DNA of 64,000 nt from Polaromonas sp. GTDB taxonomy: Bacteria; Pseudomonadota; Gammaproteobacteria; Burkholderiales; Burkholderiaceae_C. The DNA lies in the NCBI RefSeq assembly GCF_029945685.1, contig NZ_JAQSDA010000025.1:310001-374000 (forward strand), read 5' to 3'. The notes beneath the pieces were generated by a model. It had not been told where the DNA came from, did no database searches, and saw only the letters and a list, made by a program, of their open reading frames with translations. Made by a program: the position numbers and the translations under genes. How positions within the stretch are numbered: the first letter of the stretch is position 1; each line of letters starts with the position of its first letter. This document shows, in pieces, positions 57,301 through 64,000 of the stretch.

Positions 57301-57536
57301 CTACAATCAAAACCAGTTCGGACGGTTACTACATTGTCCCGGCCATCCCCCAGGGCCGCTACCATGTGCAGGTCTCCATGGAGCAACTGGGGAGGTTCGG
57401 TCTGGTCGATCCAGGTGTGCGCGAGATCAACATCCTGCCCGACGGAAAATTCATCAACGGCGTGGATTTCCTGCTGCGAAAGATGTCCGCCGGCGCGGTG
57501 TCTGGTCTTCCCCGTGAGGAGCATCATGAAAAATAG
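54339..57536 (+). CDS. Atypical outer-membrane usher with AMIN-like N-terminus and Ig-like C-terminal domains
   Basis: A 1065-aa protein. Signal peptide ends about residue 39 (GLALAS); ATG 54384 (MRRCRIRV) may be the real start. Residues ~40-150 resemble an AMIN domain (TRIVLESRTELRFSLYILRQ, RVVLELEEVELN, YKLVLDITPS), usually a peptidoglycan or division-site binding module and not part of ushers. Residues ~195-800 are usher-like: LLEVQLDEHVLTDAI, then a long beta-barrel with PPGWDVELYFNEALVGFQ in a plug region. Residues ~860-1040 hold Cna-B/carboxypeptidase-regulatory-like repeats (VFVDANGNGTMDAGEEPVEN, SSDGYYIVPAIPQGRYHVQV). It overlaps subunit 3 by 11 bp. Confidence 0.75.
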   Translation: MRGHAFFFNLASGVSMRRCRIRVLLPAALVLVPGLALASVSISAASLERSEARTRIVLESRTELRFSLYILRQAGRVVLELEEVELNAALTALAGQIAADHPYLQPMQVRPSSSGTGAVLIEFGLKAEAEPNIFSIKSEGGRGYKLVLDITPSAAPPARALPPAGAPLWQQPMLEAATAPPAPVTAAGPVRRADELNLVLLEVQLDEHVLTDAITTYQAGRETFLPLGELARLLTLAIRTQADQGTADGYVLSEARGFNLDAGQGRITLADQTQLFDRTLVRLQGDDIYVAASLLSRWLPIDFEVDVSSLTLRVKPRERLPLQERLERERRAGKLGARPGYEDPGYPRVDMPYRLLGVPFIDQTFGMGLRNGNGSRQTSASYTAYLTGDLLGMESAFFVSSTRQDPSPDVRFTLARHDPDAGLLGPLRARSVMFGSGVSSPSVTHIAGRSATGKGYGLTLSNRPITQPTSFDRHTLQGDLPPGWDVELYFNEALVGFQSSRADGRYSFDDQPLAYGTNEFRLVFHGPLGQQRVERQSFLLEQSSTPLGAFYYSLAQHQDNAGQSRSVAQFEWGLNKYLTGTGGFVRLPSSLTTGSTAAAATGAAGSDGQLYSNLGLRGFWKSFILSSDLFRSPNGGWLNESGLKTRVGPVALSYSHLQLKDFYSELFLPTTDPLRTRDKLRLDGTIAAGLLPRLPVTVEVQREQFQSGLSNMALTGRVAAYVKGTSVANQLTWLKSGSTTTATGALQLSYRVGVTGLSGQLGYSLKPRAKLDTVVLSGDRRLGEGYLLNLGLVRSISSRETLYTAGLNKSLGSYGLGLSTSYSSTGVLTVGVQLFIAMGREPRQGQWRFDALPKADSGAASARVFVDANGNGTMDAGEEPVENAAITVNGSRAPVRTDATGIAWLDRLPTRQHVDLAVDTQTLEDPYWAPQRKGVRVVPRPGHVAEIDFPIILTSEIDGTVYLVEGNTRRGIGDVVIELLDSNRRVVTTIKTSSDGYYIVPAIPQGRYHVQVSMEQLGRFGLVDPGVREINILPDGKFINGVDFLLRKMSAGAVSGLPREEHHEK

Positions 57537-58101
57537 CGAACGGCGACCAAAAATTCCCCAACCGGCCATGGCCTGCGCGCTCCTGATCGGTGGCCTGGGT
57601 CTGATGACCAGCAGCAGCCAGGCGGTGACCGCAGTGGGCACCGCCAGCGCAACCGTGGTGGGGTCGGTAGCGGTCATCATCACCGGCCCCACACCGGCGC
57701 CCGTACCCGTACCCGTGTCGACGCCTGTGCCCGCGCCTGCACCAGCGGCTGTGGTGGACGAAACGCCCCCGGCCTTGTCGGGAACCGTCTTCACGGTTGA
57801 GAGTTTCACGAGCAGCCTGTCCACCAGCGGCCCTTTGCTGCGTATCGGAGGGGCGCCTCCCGCCGGCACCGGCGGGAGTGGCGTCCCGGGCGGCGGGGCG
57901 GCGGAAGCGGGGCCCGGGACGCAGGCCCCCACGGCTGCGCAGGGCAGCGTGGGCGCGGGCGCCGCGCCGGCGGGCGCCAGCACCGCGACCGTCAATGTGA
58001 CGCGCAAGGCCGATGGCTCCCTGGCCGTCAGCGGTGGCTCAGGGTTGACCTTCGCCGTGTCGCAACCGGTCAACGGCTCGGTCAACATCGAGTACAACTG
58101 A
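57526..58101 (+). CDS. Pilus subunit 3, DUF4402-like with Pro/Gly-rich linker
   Basis: A 191-aa exported protein starting inside the usher stop region (11-bp overlap). After a signal peptide (to about SSSQAV) comes a Pro/Val-rich tract (residues ~54-75), a short beta-rich part and a Gly/Ala-rich linker (~110-150). The C-terminus (NGSVNIEYN) shares the penultimate Tyr with subunits 1 and 2 but not the Gly at position 14. This layout suggests a tip or anchor subunit. Low-complexity composition makes the middle hard to place. Confidence 0.65.
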   Translation: MKNSERRPKIPQPAMACALLIGGLGLMTSSSQAVTAVGTASATVVGSVAVIITGPTPAPVPVPVSTPVPAPAPAAVVDETPPALSGTVFTVESFTSSLSTSGPLLRIGGAPPAGTGGSGVPGGGAAEAGPGTQAPTAAQGSVGAGAAPAGASTATVNVTRKADGSLAVSGGSGLTFAVSQPVNGSVNIEYN

Positions 58102-58337
58102 CTCGACTGCCACTTCGCTTGCTCGCGGTGATGCTGGCTGGAATGGCTTGCCGGTCGCGCCCGAAGCGAAAGCCGCACGCTTACCGCAGCCCGTGGACCT
58201 GACGACAGTTGGGTGAAGGCACTCATTGACCTGGAACATGACCGCAAACTTTGGAACTATGATGGCGAAAAGGCTGCCTGCGCCAATTGCTCGCAGATGG
58301 ACCACTTCTCGAGCACTTCAAGAGAAAAGCCGGAATC

Positions 58338-59021
58338 ATGTTTGAGCGACTGAAAAAGGTCTTTGTGCGAAGCGAGGCTCAGCCGCCGGTGGCGGCAAGG
58401 CCCGACGCGGTTTCGGAGTGGGCCGGCACGCACGGCTTCAGTTACGCCAGCCAGGACAAGGGCGCCGGTTTTGTGCTCACTGGCAAGCTGCGTGGCAAGA
58501 GCTGGAAGCTGGAGAGCGGGGCGGCATCGCGCGACTACATCGCCGGTGAGGAACTCCGCGCCCGCGCGGCGCTGGATATCAACGAAGATGTAGCGGTGCT
58601 CATCATGAACCGGCCACTCAAGGAGTCGCTGGAAAAACGTGCTTATGCTATTTACACCGACACCTTGCAGACCACGGCCGATCCCAGCCTGCCCGAGGAA
58701 ATGCGCTGGCTTGCGATGTACGAGGAGTTCGGCTGGAGCAGCCTGGTGCCCGAGTTCTGGGAACGTTACACCGTGCTGGCCGACCGGCGCGAAAATGCCC
58801 TGGCCTGGCTGGACAGCAACCTCGCCGAACTGCTGCTGCACTGGCCCGAGCCGGGTCCGGATATGCAAACCCCTTTCATCCTCATGCTGCTGCGCGGCAA
58901 GGCCTACCTTCGCATGCAGTACAGCCCGCCCAGCATCGCCACACTCCAGCATGCCGCGATCGTTTACACCAGCGCCTGTGAGTCGGCGCTGTCCGGCCTG
59001 TCGACGGATATTCCCCTCTGA
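58338..59021 (+). CDS. Hypothetical cytoplasmic protein
   Basis: A 227-aa protein from ATG 58338 (MFERLKKVF). No signal peptide or membrane segment. It has a beta-rich first third (GFVLTGKLRGKSWKLESG) and a helical remainder with several Trp and Glu/Asp pairs (EEFGWSSLVPEFWERYTVL). I do not recognise the family. The 236 bp before it show no clear promoter. Codon use is normal for this genome. Confidence 0.65.
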   Translation: MFERLKKVFVRSEAQPPVAARPDAVSEWAGTHGFSYASQDKGAGFVLTGKLRGKSWKLESGAASRDYIAGEELRARAALDINEDVAVLIMNRPLKESLEKRAYAIYTDTLQTTADPSLPEEMRWLAMYEEFGWSSLVPEFWERYTVLADRRENALAWLDSNLAELLLHWPEPGPDMQTPFILMLLRGKAYLRMQYSPPSIATLQHAAIVYTSACESALSGLSTDIPL

Positions 59022-59029
59022 TTCAAGCC

Positions 59030-59085
59030 AAAAAAGGCCTGAGCCCAATAAATACGGGCGCAGCCAGCTATTGTTTATATAGCTG
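59030..59085 (-). repeat. Dispersed ~55-bp repeat, copy 13
   Basis: Plus strand: AAAAAAGGCCTGAGCCCAAT, spacer, AGCTATTGTTTATATAGCTG. The end block carries an extra AGCTG. Lies between convergent genes. Confidence 0.75.
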
Positions 59086-59106
59086 AGCAGCGCCCGTTTC
59101 TTTCTT

Positions 59107-60366
59107 TCAGCTGCCGCGGGTGATCGGCATCTCGACCTCGCCCGGCATGGCCAGGTGTTTGGCCAGTTCCAGCTTGGCCAGCGAGGCGCGGTGGACTTCA
59201 TCGGGGCCGTCGGCCAGGCGCAAGGTGCGTTGATGTGCGTAGGCATAGGCGAGCGGGAAGTCGTCAGACACGCCGCCGCCGCCATGCGCCTGGATGGCCC
59301 AGTCAATGATCTGGCAGGCCATGTTGGGCGCCACCACCTTGATCATGGCGATTTCGGCCTTGGCGACCTTGTTGCCGACCGTGTCCATCATGTAGGCTGC
59401 TTTCAGCGTCAGCAACCTGGCCTGGTCGATCATGCAGCGCGCGTCGGCAATGCGTTCGTGCCAGACCGACTGGCGCGCCACGGGCTTGCCAAAGGCGATA
59501 CGGGTGTTCAGGCGCTTGCACATCAATTCAAGTGCGCGTTCGGCAATGCCGATGCTGCGCATGCAGTGGTGAATGCGTCCGGGGCCGAGGCGGCCTTGCG
59601 CAATTTCAAAGCCACGGCCTTCGCCGAGCAGCAGGTTGCCCACCGGCACGCGTACGTTGGTCAGCCGCACTTCCATGTGGCCGTGCGGTGCGTCGTCGTA
59701 GCCGAACACGCTGAGCGGGCGGATCACGGTGATGCCGGGCGCATCGGCCGGCACCAGGATCATGGACTGCTGCTCATGGCGGCCGGCGTCGGGATTGGTC
59801 TTGCCCATCACGATGTAAATGGCGCAGCGGGGGTCGCCGGCGCCCGACGACCACCATTTCAGGCCGTTGATCACATAGTCGTCACCGTCGCGCACGATGC
59901 TGCACTGGATGTTGGTGGCGTCGGACGAAGCCACTTCGGGCTCTGTCATCAGGAAGGCCGAGCGGATTTCGCCCTTGAGCAGGGGTTCCAGCCAGCGGTC
60001 CTTGTTGGCTTCGGAGCCGTAACGCGCAATGGTTTCCATATTGCCGGTGTCGGGCGCCGAGCAGTTGAAGATTTCGGGCGCAAACGGCACACGACCCATG
60101 ATTTCGCACAGCGGCGCGTATTCGAGGTTGGACAGACCTTCCGGCGCGCGCGGCGAATGCGGGAGGAACAGGTTCCACAGACCGGCGGCACGCGCCTTGG
60201 GCTTGAGCTCCTCGATGATGGTTGTCGGGATCCACGGGTTGCCCTTGGCGCGGTTTTCGGCAATTTCGCGGAAGAAACGCGCCTCGTTCGGGTACACATG
60301 CAGGTCCATGAAGGCCAGCAGGCGGGCCTGCATCTCTTGTACCTTCGGGGTGAAGTTGAATTCCAT
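59107..60366 (-). CDS. Acyl-CoA dehydrogenase family protein
   Basis: A 419-aa FAD enzyme (ACAD10/11 type) that makes enoyl-CoA from acyl-CoA. FAD and substrate motifs: [32 protein letters not shown], and the C-terminal [20 protein letters not shown] region. AGGAG lies 8 nt before ATG 60366 (MEFNFTPKV). It follows an APH-type phosphotransferase, a common pairing for this branch. The acyl substrate is unknown. Confidence 0.9.
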   Translation of the reverse strand: MEFNFTPKVQEMQARLLAFMDLHVYPNEARFFREIAENRAKGNPWIPTTIIEELKPKARAAGLWNLFLPHSPRAPEGLSNLEYAPLCEIMGRVPFAPEIFNCSAPDTGNMETIARYGSEANKDRWLEPLLKGEIRSAFLMTEPEVASSDATNIQCSIVRDGDDYVINGLKWWSSGAGDPRCAIYIVMGKTNPDAGRHEQQSMILVPADAPGITVIRPLSVFGYDDAPHGHMEVRLTNVRVPVGNLLLGEGRGFEIAQGRLGPGRIHHCMRSIGIAERALELMCKRLNTRIAFGKPVARQSVWHERIADARCMIDQARLLTLKAAYMMDTVGNKVAKAEIAMIKVVAPNMACQIIDWAIQAHGGGGVSDDFPLAYAYAHQRTLRLADGPDEVHRASLAKLELAKHLAMPGEVEMPITRGS

Positions 60367-60394
60367 GTAGCTATCTCCTGGGTAAAGGTTTCTT

Positions 60395-61501
60395 TTAGCC
60401 GGGCTTGTGGCTCGACTGGCTTTTTTGCGCAAAATCCCATGCCATGCGGGCCAGTGCAGGCGCGCCTTTGGCAGAGGCGACGGCCTGGGCGCTGGCTGCA
60501 GTACCCGCTTCGACCCGTTTGGCAATGCCCTGCAAAATGGCGGCAAGCCTGAACAGGTTGTAGGCGAGGTAAAAATTCCAGTCGGCCTTGATCAGCTCGG
60601 GGCTGGCAAAGCCGGTGCGTTCGCAGTACAGGCGGATGTACTCAGCTTCCGTGGGAATGCCCAGACTGGCCACGTCCAGGCCGCCAATGCCGCGGAAAGC
60701 GCCGGGCGGAATGTGCCACGCCATGCAGTGGTAACTGAAGTCGGCCAGCGGATGGCCCAGGGTGGACAGCTCCCAGTCCAGCACGGCCAGCACACGCGGC
60801 TCGGTCGGATGAAACATGAGGTTGTCGAGCCGGAAGTCACCGTGCACGATGGACACCATGGCCTCGTCGCGTGCGCTGGCCGGAATGTTCTCGGGCAGCC
60901 ATTTCATGAGGGCGTCCATCTCGGGAATGGGCTCGGTGATGGAGGCGGTGTACTGCTTGCTCCAGCGGCCGATCTGGCGCTCGAAATAGTTGCCGGGCTT
61001 GCCGTACTCGGCGAGCCCGCGCTCGGCGAACTTCACCTTGTGCAGCGCGGCAATGACGCGGTTCATTTCGCGGTAGATATCACCGCGCTGGGCATTCGTC
61101 ATGCCCGGCAAGGCCTGGTCCCACAGGACGCGACCTTCGACAAACTCCATCACGTAGAAGGCGCGGCCTATCACGGCCTCGTCTTCACACAGGCAGTACA
61201 TTTTGGCGACCGGCACGTCCGTGCCCTGCAGCCCGGTCATGACCTTGAACTCCCGCTCGACCGCATGCGCCGAAGGCAGCAGTTTCGCGACCGGCCCCGG
61301 TTTGGCGCGCATCACGTACGAACGCTGCGGCGTGATCAGCTTGTAGGTCGGATTCGACTGTCCGCCCTTGAATATTTCGGCACTGAGCGGGCCCTGGAAA
61401 CCCGGCAGGTGCTTCTCGAGATAGGCACTGAGCGCGTCCATGTCGAAAGCGTGCTGGCCCGAAACCGCGCGGGTGCCCAGGAAATGGTCAAAGTTGCTCA
61501 T
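60395..61501 (-). CDS. APH-family phosphotransferase (ACAD10/11-like N-domain)
   Basis: A 368-aa protein-kinase-fold phosphotransferase: [14 protein letters not shown] (catalytic Asp loop) and [18 protein letters not shown] (metal-binding). In ACAD10/11 this domain phosphorylates 4-hydroxyacyl-CoA so the dehydrogenase partner can process it, and the acyl-CoA dehydrogenase gene follows 28 bp later, so the pair may handle 4-hydroxy acids. It starts 4 bp after the Crp-type gene, implying one transcript. Confidence 0.85.
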   Translation of the reverse strand: MSNFDHFLGTRAVSGQHAFDMDALSAYLEKHLPGFQGPLSAEIFKGGQSNPTYKLITPQRSYVMRAKPGPVAKLLPSAHAVEREFKVMTGLQGTDVPVAKMYCLCEDEAVIGRAFYVMEFVEGRVLWDQALPGMTNAQRGDIYREMNRVIAALHKVKFAERGLAEYGKPGNYFERQIGRWSKQYTASITEPIPEMDALMKWLPENIPASARDEAMVSIVHGDFRLDNLMFHPTEPRVLAVLDWELSTLGHPLADFSYHCMAWHIPPGAFRGIGGLDVASLGIPTEAEYIRLYCERTGFASPELIKADWNFYLAYNLFRLAAILQGIAKRVEAGTAASAQAVASAKGAPALARMAWDFAQKSQSSHKPG

Positions 61502-61505
61502 TGCT

Positions 61506-62231
61506 TCATTTTTCCAGGTCGGCTTCAGAAATGCGCATCAGCGCTTCACGGTTGCGCACCACCAGGCCGCCCGGCTCGATACGTATCGCGTCCTCGCGCT
61601 CCATGGCCTTGAGTTCCTGGTTCACACGCTGGCGCGAGGCACCCAGCAGCTGCGCCAGTTCCTCCTGCGCCAGTTGCAGGCCGATGCGCACTTCCCGTCC
61701 GTCGCTCAGGCTGCTGACGCCGTAACTGCGCACCAGGTGCAGCAACTGCTTGGCCAGCCGTGCGCGCAGGGGCAGGGTGTTGAGGTCTTCCACCAGACCG
61801 TAGAGCTGGCGGATGCGGCGCGCGTGAAGGCGCAGCATGGCTTCGTACAGCTCTACATGCGCAGCCAGGATTTTCCTGAAGTCGGCCTTGGCCACACACA
61901 GGATGGTGGTCTCGCCATGGGCGTAGGCGTCGTGCGTGCGCCGGTCGCCGTCGAAGATCGCCACATCGCCAAACCAGATGCCGGGTTCCACATAGGTCAG
62001 CGTGATCTGCTTGCCCGAAATGGATGTGGAACTCACCCGCACGGCACCTTTCGCGCAGGCAATCCATTGTTCCGGTGGGTCGCCGCGGGCACAGATCAAC
62101 TGGCCATCCTTGAAACGTTGGACGAATGCGCATCGAAGTATGTCGTGCCTGAGTGAGGGAGATAGGGATGAAAACCAGCGACCACCGTTGATGGCCTCTC
62201 TTTCGTCTATCGTAAGAATGGGATCGTCCAT
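61506..62231 (-). CDS. Crp/Fnr-family transcriptional regulator
   Basis: A 241-aa protein with a cyclic-nucleotide-binding-like beta-roll (residues ~20-130; GDPPEQWIACAKGAVRVSST) and a C-terminal HTH (LAQEELAQLLGASRQRVNQE). No Cys cluster near the N-terminus, so not an oxygen-sensing FNR. Head of the transcript with the phosphotransferase and acyl-CoA dehydrogenase, which it probably controls. Signal unknown. Confidence 0.88.
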   Translation of the reverse strand: MDDPILTIDEREAINGGRWFSSLSPSLRHDILRCAFVQRFKDGQLICARGDPPEQWIACAKGAVRVSSTSISGKQITLTYVEPGIWFGDVAIFDGDRRTHDAYAHGETTILCVAKADFRKILAAHVELYEAMLRLHARRIRQLYGLVEDLNTLPLRARLAKQLLHLVRSYGVSSLSDGREVRIGLQLAQEELAQLLGASRQRVNQELKAMEREDAIRIEPGGLVVRNREALMRISEADLEK

Positions 62232-62363
62232 AGCCTGTCTTTTGGGTGACTCACAAAAGAGCTATTGTCACGCCAGCGACGGTGCCACAGACCTCCATCT
62301 GTCGCCTCGGTGTCCCGGTCGCGCGCCGACTGCACAGGCACGGCCTGCGCTCGTGCGGCCGGC

Positions 62364-63143
62364 TCAATCGTAGGCCGGCGGCCGCTTTTCCAGAAAAGCC
62401 GCAATGCCTTCCCCGCCATTGGGGTGGTGCAGGTTGCGCACAAAATGCCCGCGTTCGGCGTCCAGCTGCTGGCTCAGGGTGTTGCCCTGTGCGTCATTGA
62501 TGAGTTCCTTGATGCTGGCCAGCACATTGGGCGCGCGTGTATTGAGCGTATCGGCCAGTTTCAGCGCCTCGTTGAGCGCATCACCGGCGGCAACGCTGCG
62601 ATTGACCAGGCCCAGGGCGTGGAGCCGCGGTGCGCCTATTCGCTCGCCGCACATCAGAAGCTCCGCAACGAGCGTGCGCGGCAGGGCGCGGCCCAGCGCC
62701 CAGCTGCCGCCGCCGTCAGGTGACAGCCCGACGTTGCTGTAGGCCATGACAAACACCGCGTTGTCTGCCGCAACCACGAAGTCGCAGGCCAGTGCGAGTG
62801 AAAACCCGGCGCCGGCAGCGGCGCCCTCGACCGCAGCAATCACCGGTTTCGGGAAGGTGCGTATCGAGTCGATCCAGCTGTGCAGGCCGCTGATGCTCTG
62901 GACCTGCACCTCCGGCGGCTGTTGTCGGTTGCCCTGCAGTCGATGCAGGTTGCCGCCAGCGCAGAAGTTTGCGCCCTCGCCGGTGATCACCACGCTACGG
63001 ATGTCGGGGTTGTTCTCGGCCGCGTTGAGCGCTTCCACGCCCGCGGCATAGATTTCCGGGCTCAGCGCATTCTTGAATTCCGGGTTGCTCAGGGTCAGCA
63101 CCAGGGTGGCGCCGTCGCTGGTGCTTTTAAGTGCGCCTGCCAT
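62364..63143 (-). CDS. Enoyl-CoA hydratase/isomerase family protein
   Basis: A 259-aa crotonase-fold enzyme. Oxyanion-hole parts are NFCAGGNLHRL near residue 60 and the AAAGAGFSLALACDFV helix at ~110; SNVGLSPDGGGSWALGRAL at ~135 carries the acidic residue region, with Asp where hydratases often have Glu. It may be a hydratase, isomerase or PaaG/BadK-like enzyme. It lies 151 bp downstream of the partial 3-hydroxyacyl-CoA dehydrogenase on the same strand. Confidence 0.85.
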   Translation of the reverse strand: MAGALKSTSDGATLVLTLSNPEFKNALSPEIYAAGVEALNAAENNPDIRSVVITGEGANFCAGGNLHRLQGNRQQPPEVQVQSISGLHSWIDSIRTFPKPVIAAVEGAAAGAGFSLALACDFVVAADNAVFVMAYSNVGLSPDGGGSWALGRALPRTLVAELLMCGERIGAPRLHALGLVNRSVAAGDALNEALKLADTLNTRAPNVLASIKELINDAQGNTLSQQLDAERGHFVRNLHHPNGGEGIAAFLEKRPPAYD

Positions 63144-63210
63144 GTCAGTTTTTCCAGTTCAGCGAAATAGGGAACAAGCAGGAAGCGTGGTCTCGTGCAA
63201 ACGGGGGCCG

Positions 63211-63293
63211 TGGATCCGGCTTCGCCGGTCCACAGGCGCCGCCCCTTCGAGGAGGGAAGGCGCTACACGCAGTGAGCGTCCGACGGGGGGGAG
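63211..63293. repeat. GC-rich intergenic element before enoyl-CoA hydratase
   Basis: Contains GGATCCGGCTTCGCCGGTCC (a small hairpin) and CTACACGCAGTGAGCGTCCG plus a G-run, matching parts of the elements at 39735 and 50911 in reverse order. Confidence 0.6.
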
Positions 63294-64000
63294 TCATGAC
63301 TCTTCGTGCATCAGACTCAGGCCGATCGCACCGCGGCGACGCAGCCACGGAGAAGGGCGGTAACGCGGATCGCCGTAAACAGTCTGCATGTTGAACAGCA
63401 CTTCGAGGACGTTGGTGGGGCCGTAACGGTCGCCCATGGCGAGTGGGCCCATCGGATAGCCCAATCCCAGCGTGACGGCGGTTTCCAGGTCTTTGGGGCT
63501 GCAGATGCCCTGCTGGCAGATGTCGCTGGCGATGTTGACGATGGCGGCCACCACCCGTTGAGTGACAAAGCCGCCGCTGTCGCGAATCACGCTGACGGCC
63601 TTGCCGTCGCGCGCAAACAGCGCGTGCGCGGCGTCACGCATGTCGCTGCGGGTTGCCGGGTTGGTCGCCAGCACGCGGCGCTTGCAGGCTGCGTCGTCGA
63701 TCAGCATGTCGATGCCCACCGTGCGCGCCGGGTCGAGTCGCTCGACCACAGCCACGGTGGTGATGTCAAAGCCCAGGGGCGCGACCAGCACGAGTGCATT
63801 CATCGAAGGTGATGCACCGGTCTCGATGCTGGCGCCTAGGTTCTTGAGCAATTGCAGCAGCTCCGACCTGCGCGCCGACCGAGGTGACACCCAGACCGGC
63901 GGCATCTCGGCGACCAAAGGCACAGGCGGCTCTGCAGGGGTTTGCGCGACGCCGTCTGGGTACTGGTAAAAGCCTTCGCCGGTCTTGCGGCCCAGCAGGC
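63294..64000 (-). CDS. 3-hydroxyacyl-CoA dehydrogenase, C-terminal part (runs off window)
   Basis: The frame is open through 64000; the window holds the last ~235 residues. It begins with LLGRKTGEGFYQYPDG, the usual end of the first 3HCDH C-domain, and goes on to a second C-terminal domain (RDSGGFVTQRVVAAIVNIAS, TLGLGYPMGPLAMGDRYGP). So it is a two-C-domain form like PaaH/PaaC. It oxidises 3-hydroxyacyl-CoA with NAD. The apparent GTG start at 63923 is internal. Confidence 0.88.
   Translation of the reverse strand, partial: LLGRKTGEGFYQYPDGVAQTPAEPPVPLVAEMPPVWVSPRSARRSELLQLLKNLGASIETGASPSMNALVLVAPLGFDITTVAVVERLDPARTVGIDMLIDDAACKRRVLATNPATRSDMRDAAHALFARDGKAVSVIRDSGGFVTQRVVAAIVNIASDICQQGICSPKDLETAVTLGLGYPMGPLAMGDRYGPTNVLEVLFNMQTVYGDPRYRPSPWLRRRGAIGLSLMHEES

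Noticed and set aside
58257..59306. Minus-strand ORF over the hypothetical gene at 58338
   Set aside because: It runs antisense to a frame with better start context and joins acyl-CoA dehydrogenase sequence out of frame.

Overview
The window is GC-rich beta-proteobacterial chromosome. A Comamonadaceae host (Polaromonas, Rhodoferax or Variovorax type) is inferred from the aerobic box benzoyl-CoA pathway, the IclR-controlled pobA, the many small intergenic repeats and the general gene complement. The genus is a guess; no 16S rRNA is present.

Layout. 1-5.4 kb: 3' part of a penicillin-acylase gene, a large HPII-type catalase (katE) and small stress-type ORFs. 5.6-7.9 kb: FAD aromatic hydroxylase, DUF2783 and MarR regulator, behind a promoter with two near-identical 18-bp palindromes. 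8-12.4 kb: YgiQ radical SAM protein, AraC regulator, EamA exporter. 12.4-17 kb: an accessory mosaic with a transposase/LysE chimeric remnant, a serine hydrolase, a second truncated EamA copy and four small cassette-like genes with attC-like sites. 17-26.9 kb: acyltransferase, hybrid histidine kinase, LuxR regulator, lipoprotein amidase, ParB-like protein, TauE/SafE permease, LysR. 27-28.2 kb: an AT-rich FRG-domain gene that looks acquired. 28.6-33.3 kb: EamA exporter, CYTH-CHAD protein, CoA-transferase, and a DUF2975/XRE pair.

33.3-51 kb is an aromatic-acid region: pobA with a divergent IclR regulator, a multi-PAS sensor kinase, a branched-chain-amino-acid-type ABC importer (livFGMH, LysE exporter, livK), benzoate-CoA ligase, a flavodoxin, and divergently boxR-boxC-boxB. 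Together these would import an aromatic acid, activate benzoate to benzoyl-CoA, epoxidise it (BoxB) and open the ring (BoxC), with BoxR sensing benzoyl-CoA. The reductase gene boxA is not in the window.

51.5-51.8 kb carries tRNA-Pro(UGG) and tRNA-Arg(UCU). 52.2-58.1 kb is a non-classical chaperone-usher pilus operon: three small DUF4402-like subunits, a PapD-like chaperone, and an unusual usher with an N-terminal AMIN-like domain and C-terminal Ig/carboxypeptidase-regulatory-like repeats. 58.3-64 kb has an unknown protein and acyl-CoA metabolism genes (acyl-CoA dehydrogenase, APH-type phosphotransferase, Crp/Fnr regulator, enoyl-CoA hydratase, 3-hydroxyacyl-CoA dehydrogenase running off the end).

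The strongest unexplained pattern is a dispersed element of about 55 bp, of which I find 13 copies. Several lie inside reading frames (penicillin acylase, LivG, benzoate-CoA ligase, BoxC) and one supplies a stop codon. A different inverted-repeat element is translated in frame inside YgiQ. The mosaic with attC-like sites and the AMIN-usher pilus operon are the other two places most worth following up.
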